Assembly (NCBI GenBank): GCA_003353825.1
Contig: PIVW01000213.1
Coordinates: 1 to 9,331, forward strand
Reading direction: 5' to 3'
Origin: Chloroflexota bacterium
GTDB lineage: Bacteria; Chloroflexota; Anaerolineae; J102
Length of the DNA stretch: 9,331 nucleotides
Both the position numbers and the translations under genes were made by a program. This document shows, piece after piece, positions 1-5,404 of this stretch (position 1 is the first letter of the stretch; each line of letters starts with the position of its first letter). Below the pieces are notes generated by a model. The model made no database searches, was not told the origin of the DNA, and saw only the letters and a program-made list of their open reading frames with translations.

Positions 1-2
1 CT

Positions 3-86
3 GAAAATCAGGATTTGGGTATCATCAAACGTATTCGTAAACGGTTGCTTCCTCTTGACCTCTCTCCTTATCCGAATCCGATTTGA
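3..86 (+). CDS. 3' end of an unidentified plus-strand reading frame (partial)
   Basis: An open frame enters from the left edge and ends at TGA 84-86. It reads 27 codons ending in LLPLDLSPYPNPI, a sequence that looks like a natural protein C-terminus with basic residues (KRIRKR) just before it. I do not recognise the family. Its position, converging on the broken methylase fragment at 111-497, would fit a neighbouring gene of the same restriction-modification locus or the end of an inserted element, but neither is shown by the sequence. With only 27 codons visible this could also be a chance open frame. Confidence 0.35.
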   Translation, partial: ENQDLGIIKRIRKRLLPLDLSPYPNPI

Positions 87-110
87 CTTTCTCCACTTTT
101 GCTTAACTTG

Positions 111-497
111 TCACGAATGCGCAACCACCTTGAAACGCGTTGATCGATATGTCTCGTGATGCAATTCAACGGCTCGAATAGCGTGGCGCAAGTCATCAAG
201 AACAGATCCTTCACGCCTCGATGATCGCCATGCGGCCATCAATCTACGTATGATAGGAAGCAAGAAATCCCCTTTTCCGAACGAAGGCTCCAAAATACGT
301 CTTTCAAACAGTTGATGGTTTTCTGAATATCCGCTAAGGTCGAGAATGAAATCAACCACTTCGTGGCGTGTAAAGATGGCTCCGCGCGCCTCGCCCCCCG
401 CGCCATTTGCCAATTTCTCAATAGCATCAGTCAATAGCGTTGAGTGAACCTCAGCGTATTCATCAGACGAAAATAGACTAAGCTGCTGTGATACCAA
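111..497 (-). pseudogene. 5' remnant of an N6-adenine DNA methylase (Eco57I-like restriction-modification methylase), truncated
   Basis: The 128 residues match the N-terminal part of SAM-dependent adenine DNA methylases of restriction-modification systems. Residues 42-54 (FTRHEVVDFILDL) are the 'F-T-P/R' helix before the SAM fold, and residues 68-79 (ILEPSFGKGDFL) are motif I, the SAM-binding loop. The segment after it (AVELHHETYRSTR) fits the acidic second strand. The catalytic NPPY motif IV and all later parts are missing: the frame stops at TGA 111-113, whereas family members usually run to several hundred residues. Shifting frame just before the stop gives IRDKLSKSGES and a few more codons before another stop, so a frameshift followed by a deletion or rearrangement is likely. 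The start is TTG 495-497, because an in-frame TGA lies at 507-509 and a GAGAG purine run sits upstream at a usable distance. The fragment should lack methylase activity. Confidence 0.75.
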
Positions 498-544
498 TGT
501 TTTCTCTCACTAAAGTCAGAGACGATGCCAAGGGATAAAAATAG

Positions 545-559
545 CGTGCTACTAGCACG
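545..559. promoter_or_regulatory. Perfect 15-bp palindrome, candidate operator
   Basis: CGTGCTA-C-TAGCACG has 7-bp arms around one central base with no mismatch. It lies just downstream of the minus-strand -10 hexamer (564-569), so it covers the predicted transcription start (about 557) of the methylase remnant. That position suits a repressor-binding site. Restriction-modification genes are often controlled by a small dimeric repressor or by the methylase itself, which would fit, but no regulator gene is visible here. The role is inferred and the palindrome is observed. Confidence 0.5.
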
Positions 560-563
560 AAGC

Positions 564-592
564 ATTGTACAGGACAATTCAAGCTATATCAA
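564..592 (-). promoter_or_regulatory. Sigma-70-type promoter of the methylase remnant
   Basis: Read on the minus strand, the -35 box is TTGATA (587-592), the spacer is exactly 17 bp, and the -10 box is TACAAT (564-569). Five of six bases match the consensus in each box. Transcription would start near 557 and give a leader of about 60 nt before the TTG start at 497. Confidence 0.65.
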
Positions 593-829
593 TCATACAC
601 CCTCACCAACTCTATCTATCCCCATCTACTTCATTCCCGACCACACACAACAACCCACCCTTCGTCGTCAACTTCACATACTCCCGCCCTTCTTCCCCCT
701 TCCATCATTCCCCACTAACCCGCCAGTGGTTACATGGCCGCTCAACACCATGCCGTCATGTCTACGTATTGGAGGACAGAGACCATGCAAGCGCAGGTAG
801 TTAGCAGGACTTGATAAACCCGACCAGAC
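593..829. other. Intergenic stretch with no convincing gene; strong G depletion
   Basis: No frame on either strand here has recognisable domains, a ribosome binding site or protein-like composition. The plus strand from 601 to 720 has about 59 C and only 4 G, an extreme strand asymmetry. I found no copy of the neighbouring tRNA 3' end, so no attachment site is evident, and no transposon ends. Confidence 0.6.
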
Positions 830-867
830 AAAAAAAACGCCCGACCTGAAGAATCAGGCCAGACGTT
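830..867 (-). terminator. Intrinsic terminator after the CAU tRNA
   Basis: On the minus strand a 14-bp stem (arms 854-867 and 836-849, continuous if four G-U pairs are allowed) closes the 4-nt loop 850-853. It is followed by a run of eight T (plus-strand A run 830-837, which also forms the last two base pairs). It lies 10 bp beyond the tRNA 3' end and would end the tRNA transcript. Confidence 0.85.
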
Positions 868-876
868 CAGACGCAG

Positions 877-950
877 TGGGGCCCCTCGGGCTCGAACCGA
901 GAACCGGCGGTTTATGAGACCGCTGCTCTAACCACTTGAGCTAAGGCCCC
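877..950 (-). tRNA. tRNA with CAU anticodon, probably Ile2 (lysidine-modified), otherwise elongator Met
   Basis: The 74-nt cloverleaf is complete. It has acceptor stem GGGGCCT/GGGCCCC with discriminator A, D-arm GCTC/GAGC, anticodon stem GCGGT/ACCGC with loop CTCATAA, and T-arm CTCGG/CCGAG with loop TTCGAGC. CCA is not encoded. The anticodon is CAU. The 5' half (TTAGCTCA...GTGGTTAGAGCA) resembles tRNA-Ile2 of other bacteria, in which TilS converts the anticodon C to lysidine so that AUA is read as Ile. Elongator Met is the alternative. An initiator is unlikely because the acceptor starts with a paired G1-C72 and the anticodon stem lacks the run of three G-C pairs. Confidence 0.9.
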
Positions 951-959
951 TGGTATAGT

Positions 960-990
960 GAGCTGCCAGGCTGTTTCTTCCTGACAGCTC
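960..990 (-). other. Hairpin in the leader of the CAU tRNA
   Basis: The arms 960-970 and 980-990 form an 11-bp stem in the minus-strand RNA, with one G-U pair and a 9-nt loop. It ends 9 bp before the tRNA 5' end. No T run follows, so it is not a classic terminator. It may be a processing or stabilising hairpin in the tRNA precursor. Confidence 0.5.
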
Positions 991-1004
991 TTTGTTAGGA
1001 TTTC

Positions 1005-1038
1005 ACAAAAAATAAACTATCCAACATTCTTGTAAAAT
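1005..1038 (-). promoter_or_regulatory. Possible internal promoter for the CAU tRNA
   Basis: On the minus strand TTTACA, 16 bp and TATTTT occur in the AT-rich spacer between the Gly and CAU tRNAs. The match is moderate and the spacing one base short, so this is a weak call. It would allow the CAU tRNA to be transcribed apart from Pro and Gly. Confidence 0.25.
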
Positions 1039-1044
1039 CCGTGA

Positions 1045-1096
1045 GCAACTCCAGTAAAATACTACTATTTTGAGATAATGGCTTTACTGGAGTTGC
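1045..1096. repeat. Perfect 14-bp inverted repeat, hairpin after tRNA-Gly
   Basis: The arm gcaactccagtaaa (1045-1058) and its exact reverse complement (1083-1096) flank an AT-rich 24-nt centre. It begins 9 bp beyond the tRNA-Gly 3' end. It could act as a partial terminator or RNA-stabilising hairpin for the Pro-Gly transcript, or be a tiny repeat element. There is no clean T run next to the stem on the minus strand. Confidence 0.6.
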
Positions 1097-1105
1097 CTTA
1101 GCCTA

Positions 1106-1176
1106 AGCGGGCGACGGGACTCGAACCCGTGATAACAGCTTGGAAGGCTGTTGTGTTACCACTACACCACGCCCGC
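1106..1176 (-). tRNA. tRNA-Gly (anticodon UCC)
   Basis: The 71-nt cloverleaf is complete: acceptor GCGGGCG/CGCCCGC with discriminator T as usual for Gly tRNAs, anticodon stem ACAGC/GCTGT with loop CTTCCAA (anticodon TCC), and T-arm ACGGG/CCCGT with loop TTCGAGT. CCA is not encoded. Only 7 bp separate it from the upstream Pro tRNA, so the two are almost certainly cotranscribed. Confidence 0.95.
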
Positions 1177-1183
1177 ATGGCTG

Positions 1184-1257
1184 TCGGGGCGGCCGGATTT
1201 GAACCGACGACCTCTTGGACCCAAACCAAGCGCGCTACCGAACTGCGCTACGCCCCG
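1184..1257 (-). tRNA. tRNA-Pro (anticodon UGG)
   Basis: The 74-nt cloverleaf is complete: acceptor CGGGGCG/CGCCCCG with the C1-G72 pair typical of Pro, D-arm GCGC/GCGC, anticodon stem CTTGG/CCAAG with loop TTTGGGT (anticodon TGG), T-arm GTCGG/CCGGC with loop TTCAAAT, and discriminator A. CCA is not encoded. It is the first gene of the cluster. Confidence 0.95.
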
Positions 1258-1273
1258 GTGGGCCAATGAGGCT

Positions 1274-1303
1274 AGTATATCCTTTTTGATAGACCTGCGT
1301 CAA
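1274..1303 (-). promoter_or_regulatory. Promoter of the Pro-Gly-CAU tRNA cluster
   Basis: On the minus strand TTGACG (1298-1303), an 18-bp spacer and TATACT (1274-1279) form a strong sigma-70-type promoter. The predicted start near 1267 lies about 10 bp before the mature tRNA-Pro 5' end, as expected for a stable RNA operon. Confidence 0.75.
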
Positions 1304-1365
1304 TATTTGCATTCGACGTCACTGCAAAATAACTAATTCAATTCAACGTTATGGTTAGATTAGAT

Positions 1366-1419
1366 GATTAGAGATTGGAGATTGACAGAGCGCCAATCTC
1401 CAATCTCCAATCTCTAATC
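1366..1419. repeat. 19-bp perfect inverted repeat built of 'aatctcc' units
   Basis: The arm 1366-1384 (gattagagattggagattg) and its exact reverse complement 1401-1419 flank a 16-bp centre. The right side carries the 7-base unit (ccaatct) three times in a row from 1393, so the right arm can pair in two registers. It sits between the tRNA promoter and the end of the PD40 gene. It looks like a small dispersed intergenic repeat. The single window cannot show other copies. Confidence 0.7.
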
Positions 1420-1422
1420 TCG

Positions 1423-1446
1423 AAAAAGCCCCAACTCATTGAGGCT
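1423..1446 (-). terminator. Intrinsic terminator overlapping the stop codon of the PD40 gene
   Basis: The minus-strand RNA folds AGCCTCAA-TGAG-TTGGGGCT: an 8-bp stem with one G-U pair and a 4-nt loop, followed by a run of five T (plus-strand A 1423-1427). The stop codon TGA (1436-1438) lies inside the loop, so the last codons of the gene double as one arm of the terminator. Confidence 0.65.
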
Positions 1447-3283
1447 CCCAGGCCAGCCCCGCCTCTTGCCAGGCCGGCAACAAGCCCTCAACAGGGAACA
1501 ATCGGCTCACAGACAGATCCTCGAGCGACCAAACATAAATCGCCCAATCATTCTCACGGTTGGATAAAAAGGCAATGGTTCCGCCATTAGGAGACCAGAC
1601 AGGCAGCCCGTCCACAGTGCTTTCCAGAGCAAAGAAGGGGATTGTCCCGGTTTCGGCATGGATCACAAAGATATCCCAACTGGGACTGCGCCCATTGGAC
1701 ATGAAAGCGATGTAACGGCCATCGGGTGACCAACTGGGCACGCTGTCACTGGCTGTAGTGGTCAGTTGCCACCGTTGTCTGTTTTCAAGGTCGTATATCC
1801 ACAGCCCACAAGCTTCGCCATGACAACCCTGATAGACAATACGGCGGCCTTCGGGCGACCAATCACCCCCCTGTCCCTCTCCCAGATCAAGAACGAGGCC
1901 GGTACTCAGATCCAGAATAAAAAGATGCGATTTCCGATCTGCCGTGCGGCTGGTAGAGGAGAAGAGGATGCGCTTGCCTTCAGGCGACCAGCGAGGCAGG
2001 CTGTCGCCGGCCTGGTCGGTGAGGCGAACGGGGGCAAGGCCGGGGCCTTCATGTAGCGTGATCCCGTAATTCTCGGCATTGGTGGAGCGCACGATCACAT
2101 GACCTTCGGGACCTACATCAGGTTGCAAGGACTCCTGAGCGATTTCGACGCTGGGCATGCCGGCAGCGATATCCCAAAATCGGGTCGTGTGATGGGTTCG
2201 GGCATCCTCGAAATAGGTGTAGGCGATGCGCCCTTGCGGGAAGGGGGTTGGCCCACCTGTCTGTGGCACTGGCAGATCGTTTGAATTCTCGACGATGAGT
2301 GTGTCTTCACAACGCAGGCGCGCATCTGCCAGTTTGGCCTGTACTTGTGGGTGCTGATGCAATTGCAGCGCCAACTGATAGCGCTCGACGGCCAGGCAGG
2401 GATCAGGGTAACGCACACTATCCCCGTAGCCGGCGTACGCTAAGAATAGCTGTTCGGGCGTATCCTGAAAATCGGGATCATGGGCAAACAGGTCGGTAAA
2501 GGCGTTGATAGCCGCGGCCCAGTCACCCTCCATATGAGCTTTACCGCTAACATAGAGATCGATAGACTGCTTCAGGCGGGTGGCATTGACATTGCCCGGT
2601 CGCAAGTGCAGGGCCTCTTCGACCAATTGTTCTGCACCGGCGATATCAGCTGTCGCTTCGAGTGTAAGCGCCTGATTATAAAGGGCCGTAAAGAGCATTT
2701 GGTCTACCAGGCCGGCTTGAACACCTGTATCCTCTTGGCTGAGCGCTCGAAGCTGCGCCATAGCCGCTGACCAGTTGTTCGCATCCAACTCCATCTGCGC
2801 CGCCATAAGTGCTTTTTCGATTGCAGCTGCCCGCAACGCTGCATCATCCAACTCCGCTGTCTCCTCTCGTTCCGGAAGTGGAGATTCGAAAGGGGTGGGG
2901 TCGGGTATTGATGGGGGTTCGAGCATCGTCATGCGGCTGAACTCACCGCGCGCACTCGTAATATCCCCTTCCATCAGGTCCCTTATCCCAAACCGCAGAC
3001 GCTGAAGAATCGTCTCGTCAATTGTAGTCTGGCGCTGCTCCATGCTCTGCCGCAATCCCCATTCGCCCACGAATACGAGCAGGGCCAGAATCGTGAACAG
3101 CAGAATGGCAGGAATGAGCCGAGTACGCCACCACCGCCGGCGCCACTGACCCCGTCGAATCCTGCCGGTATAACTCACCCGACCAAGGGCCTTATCCCAA
3201 TCGATCTCACTGCCACAGACGTGACAACGATTGGGGGCGCCTTTGAGGCGCGCGCCACAGATACTACAAGAATAAGAGGCCAT
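1436..3283 (-). CDS. Membrane-anchored zinc-ribbon / TPR / PD40 (TolB-like beta-propeller) protein
   Basis: The product has 615 residues. Residues 6-23 form a zinc ribbon (C6-x2-C9 and C20-x2-C23). An Arg/Trp-rich basic stretch (41-55) leads into a single membrane helix at about 56-74, so the ribbon should be cytoplasmic and the rest outside. Residues 85-325 are alpha-helical with TPR-like repeats (for example NNWSAAMAQLRAL and GDWAAAINAFTDL). Residues 350-615 hold at least four PD40 blades of the TolB type, with cores near 430 (PRWSPEGKRILF), 474 (DWSPEGRRIVY), 517 (SWSPDGRYIAF) and 562 (VWSPNGGTIAF). TPR and propeller modules mediate protein contacts, so a surface scaffold or sensor role is inferred. 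No enzymatic motif is visible. The start is ATG 3281-3283 with no Shine-Dalgarno sequence. The neighbour upstream is a lipoprotein on the same strand, 140 bp away. Confidence 0.8.
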   Translation of the reverse strand: MASYSCSICGARLKGAPNRCHVCGSEIDWDKALGRVSYTGRIRRGQWRRRWWRTRLIPAILLFTILALLVFVGEWGLRQSMEQRQTTIDETILQRLRFGIRDLMEGDITSARGEFSRMTMLEPPSIPDPTPFESPLPEREETAELDDAALRAAAIEKALMAAQMELDANNWSAAMAQLRALSQEDTGVQAGLVDQMLFTALYNQALTLEATADIAGAEQLVEEALHLRPGNVNATRLKQSIDLYVSGKAHMEGDWAAAINAFTDLFAHDPDFQDTPEQLFLAYAGYGDSVRYPDPCLAVERYQLALQLHQHPQVQAKLADARLRCEDTLIVENSNDLPVPQTGGPTPFPQGRIAYTYFEDARTHHTTRFWDIAAGMPSVEIAQESLQPDVGPEGHVIVRSTNAENYGITLHEGPGLAPVRLTDQAGDSLPRWSPEGKRILFSSTSRTADRKSHLFILDLSTGLVLDLGEGQGGDWSPEGRRIVYQGCHGEACGLWIYDLENRQRWQLTTTASDSVPSWSPDGRYIAFMSNGRSPSWDIFVIHAETGTIPFFALESTVDGLPVWSPNGGTIAFLSNRENDWAIYVWSLEDLSVSRLFPVEGLLPAWQEAGLAWEPQ

Positions 3284-3361
3284 GCGTTTTACAAAAATGT
3301 GCCGGTGTCAGCAGAGAAAACATCTCAAACATGGTAGAGCGTGACCTGCAAATTGATCCGT

Positions 3362-3420
3362 TCGTAGTAAGCGCTTTAGCGCTGTTTCCAGCCGCAAAGG
3401 CGATCAGTCGCATACTACAA
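3362..3420 (-). ncRNA. Possible structured RNA element between the lipoprotein and PD40 genes
   Basis: In the minus-strand RNA an outer 8-bp stem (3413-3420 with 3362-3369, one G-U) encloses two hairpins: GCGA-CTGA-TCGC (3400-3411), and 3375-3398, which ends in GCTG-GAAA-CAGC with a GNRA tetraloop and a lower TTTG/TAAA stem. A competing hairpin, AGCGCT-AA-AGCGCT (3370-3383), would break the second one. It begins 3 nt after the lipoprotein stop codon. There is no T run, so it is not a standard terminator. It was folded by eye and may be chance. Confidence 0.3.
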
Positions 3421-3423
3421 ACG

Positions 3424-5241
3424 TCATGGAAATAACTCGCCCATTTGCCAAATCGATCCATCAGACTCGACAAATTGAAAGCTAATGGGTGGTTGTGCGG
3501 GCGGTAACAGGATGTCGGCAGGGCTTGCAGGATCCACGATCATGTTGAATCGCAGCAGTTCACCCTGAGCATCATTTACAATCAGGTCGCCGGAACGAGT
3601 GGTCGTGCTGAAAATCCGCAGGCGCAATTCGTCACCCTCATGTGTCAGGTGGACGGCGCCATTGCCATCGGCGGCAGTAATGCCACCAATTCCAGCAACA
3701 GGATACCATAGTTCACGCCAAATGACCTGATCGCCGGGTGAAAATTTCCGTTGTTCGGAGAACGTAGGTGTGAGTCCACCCTGCAATTCGACATAAGTCG
3801 ACCCATCATCCGTGAAGTTCCCCGGATCGATCGCTTGACCCCAACCGAGGCCGAAGCTCTTGACCCCGGGGATTATCTGTGGAGGAAAGATGCGGACGAC
3901 ACCCTCATCGCTCGCAAGGTCATAAACTGCCGCCCAGTTCGCTTGCGCCTGGGGATGGGCGAAGAAGCCCAGCCACCGCTGCCAACTGCCAAGCCGGCTG
4001 ATATCCCGACCGTTGTGCAACGGCCAATCGAACAGGCCCCCTTTTCCGGGGAGATCGGATTCACCTGTCGAGTGAACCTGTTTGATGTCGCCGGGGATGA
4101 TGAAGCGTAAGTCGGGGCCCACGTGGTTGGCCGGGCCAGGCGCCAGCATGGCATTAAGCCAGAAGGCGGCATCGACCGGCTCATCTCCGCGGTTTTCGAA
4201 AGTTAAATCAAGCATAAGAGCAGCACTGTCAGGCTCAAGCCCCACATCCACATTGAGATGTATCTGTTCCTGGGCTTTGTCGAACAGGGTCACACTGCCT
4301 GCAGGTGGAACCGGTTCCGTGATGAAACCCCAGCGCTCACCCCAGGCATACCCATGCTCTACCACGGGCAGGCCCCATTCGATGCCGCCCGCTGCCAGCC
4401 AGCCATTCCCCTGTTGCTCTGGCCCCCAAGGTGAGGGTTTGATCACAGGATTCTGGTAGAGTTCATTGCTGCCGGTCGGCTTGAAAATCATCTGGTAGAG
4501 CCTGCCACCCAGGTCGGGCATGAGACTGAGGCGCAACCACTGGTTTTCCAGAATAACCAGGCGGTAGCTGAGAGGGCTGGGCTGGGGGTTACTGGCTTCG
4601 TACGCCGCCTGATCGAAACGTTGATATTCCCAGCCGGTAGTCTCGTCGATGGCGGCTGAGGTGAATTCTTGCCAGGGATAGGTTGGGATCGTGATCGAAC
4701 TCTGGACAATGCTTACCGAATCGCCTGGTGTGGGCGGGGGTGAGGGCAAGGGGATGTTGGTGGCAATGGGCAGGTCGAGCCCAGCGGGCAGTTCCAGCAG
4801 GAAGGCTGCAATCCAGGTTTGACCTTCGCCTTCCATATCAAGTTGTATCCAGTCTCCGACCGGATTTTGCGCCTGTAAAAAGACTTCTTGCCCCGCTTTG
4901 ATCTCGCCGATGATGGCATAATCTGTGTCCGGCCCCGCCCTTAGATTCGCCCCGTTGCTCAATTTAACGATCAGCGCCAAGGGTTCTTCATCCGACGCTG
5001 GTGTGGGAATCGCGACTGTTGTGGCAGTGGCGCTTGGCTCAGGCTCAGGTGTATCTGTTGCAGCCGGCGGCAGGGGTGTATCGGCCGGCTGATCGGTAGC
5101 CGGCGGCGCAACTGTGGCCGTCTCCATATCCAGCGCCATCGCCGCTACGGTCGGCAAGGGAGTTGCGGTCGCAGATCCGGCGCCACCACATGCAGCGAGC
5201 GCGATGAGAAATAGGGGGAAAAAGAGATATCGATAACTCAT
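3424..5241 (-). CDS. Lipoprotein with SH3-like (SH3b) and DUF5107 domains
   Basis: The product has 605 residues. A short signal peptide ends in the lipobox L15-A-A-C18, so Cys18 should be lipidated and the protein exported and anchored outside the membrane. Residues 24-85 are a Thr/Pro/Ala/Glu-rich linker. Residues 90-150 form a bacterial SH3 domain (NGANLRAGPDTDYAIIG; ends GQTWIAAFLLEL), often used to bind cell wall. A Pro-rich hinge (162-172) leads to a DUF5107 domain at about 185-516, with features such as LGGRLYQMIFKPTG, GGIEWGLP, GYAWGERWGF and VELQGGLTPTF. DUF5107 has a galactose-mutarotase-like beta-sandwich and suggests carbohydrate binding, but no activity is established. A beta-rich tail of about 80 residues follows. 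The start is ATG 5239-5241, preceded by a promoter rather than a ribosome binding site. The stop is TGA 3424-3426. Confidence 0.85.
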   Translation of the reverse strand: MSYRYLFFPLFLIALAACGGAGSATATPLPTVAAMALDMETATVAPPATDQPADTPLPPAATDTPEPEPSATATTVAIPTPASDEEPLALIVKLSNGANLRAGPDTDYAIIGEIKAGQEVFLQAQNPVGDWIQLDMEGEGQTWIAAFLLELPAGLDLPIATNIPLPSPPPTPGDSVSIVQSSITIPTYPWQEFTSAAIDETTGWEYQRFDQAAYEASNPQPSPLSYRLVILENQWLRLSLMPDLGGRLYQMIFKPTGSNELYQNPVIKPSPWGPEQQGNGWLAAGGIEWGLPVVEHGYAWGERWGFITEPVPPAGSVTLFDKAQEQIHLNVDVGLEPDSAALMLDLTFENRGDEPVDAAFWLNAMLAPGPANHVGPDLRFIIPGDIKQVHSTGESDLPGKGGLFDWPLHNGRDISRLGSWQRWLGFFAHPQAQANWAAVYDLASDEGVVRIFPPQIIPGVKSFGLGWGQAIDPGNFTDDGSTYVELQGGLTPTFSEQRKFSPGDQVIWRELWYPVAGIGGITAADGNGAVHLTHEGDELRLRIFSTTTRSGDLIVNDAQGELLRFNMIVDPASPADILLPPAQPPISFQFVESDGSIWQMGELFP

Positions 5242-5247
5242 AACACT

Positions 5248-5276
5248 ATTTTAGAGGAATCGAGCGCTGAAAGCAA
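5248..5276 (-). promoter_or_regulatory. Promoter for a probably leaderless lipoprotein mRNA
   Basis: On the minus strand TTGCTT (5271-5276), 17 bp and TAAAAT (5248-5253) precede the ATG by just 6 bp, so transcription should start at or within a base or two of the A of the start codon. No Shine-Dalgarno sequence is present, which agrees with leaderless translation. Confidence 0.5.
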
Positions 5277-5290
5277 GATGATGGTGTCTG

Positions 5291-5317
5291 CCACTCCCTC
5301 TCCTTCTCCTTCTCCTC
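5291..5317 (+). repeat. Pyrimidine tract in the divergent intergenic region
   Basis: After the first few bases this 27-bp stretch is pure C/T, built of ctcctt/ctccct words. It lies between the lipoprotein promoter and the peptidase start. Its role is unknown; a slipped-strand or unwinding element is possible. Confidence 0.35.
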
Positions 5318-5393
5318 ATGATTCCCAGTATGAAATTCCCGCCATTTCGCCTAAATCCTGCTCGCCATGCTACCATGCCCACATTCACCACTC

Positions 5394-5398
5394 GGAGG
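5394..5398 (+). promoter_or_regulatory. Shine-Dalgarno sequence deciding the peptidase start
   Basis: GGAGG is followed by 6 bases and then ATG 5405-5407. This is the ideal arrangement and argues for that start. The ATG at 5318 is preceded only by a pyrimidine tract. Confidence 0.8.
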
Positions 5399-5404
5399 CA
5401 TGGC

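Noticed and set aside
525..804. Two overlapping plus-strand open frames of 79 and 91 codons
   Set aside because: They lie in a skewed C-rich stretch, have no ribosome binding site or recognisable domain, and encode Pro/Ser/His-rich low-complexity sequence expected from composition alone.
593..950. Integration site of a mobile element at the CAU tRNA
   Set aside because: I found no second copy of the tRNA 3' end in the window, no integrase and no transposon ends.
1151..1336. Plus-strand open frame across the tRNA cluster
   Set aside because: It is antisense to the Gly and Pro tRNAs and its tRNA-derived peptide (GRPDLNRRPLGPKP) is a well-known annotation artefact.
1366..1419. CRISPR array suggested by repeated 7-base units
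   Set aside because: The units are tandem without unique spacers and form a single inverted repeat, and no cas genes are present.
3264..3473. Minus-strand open frame bridging the lipoprotein end and the PD40 start
   Set aside because: It overlaps both real genes in another frame, has no domain or Shine-Dalgarno sequence, and the intergenic part is better explained as untranslated RNA.
5318..5404. N-terminal extension of the peptidase from ATG 5318
   Set aside because: There is no ribosome binding site before 5318, the 29 residues match no M28 or signal peptide pattern, and GGAGG sits 6 nt before ATG 5405.
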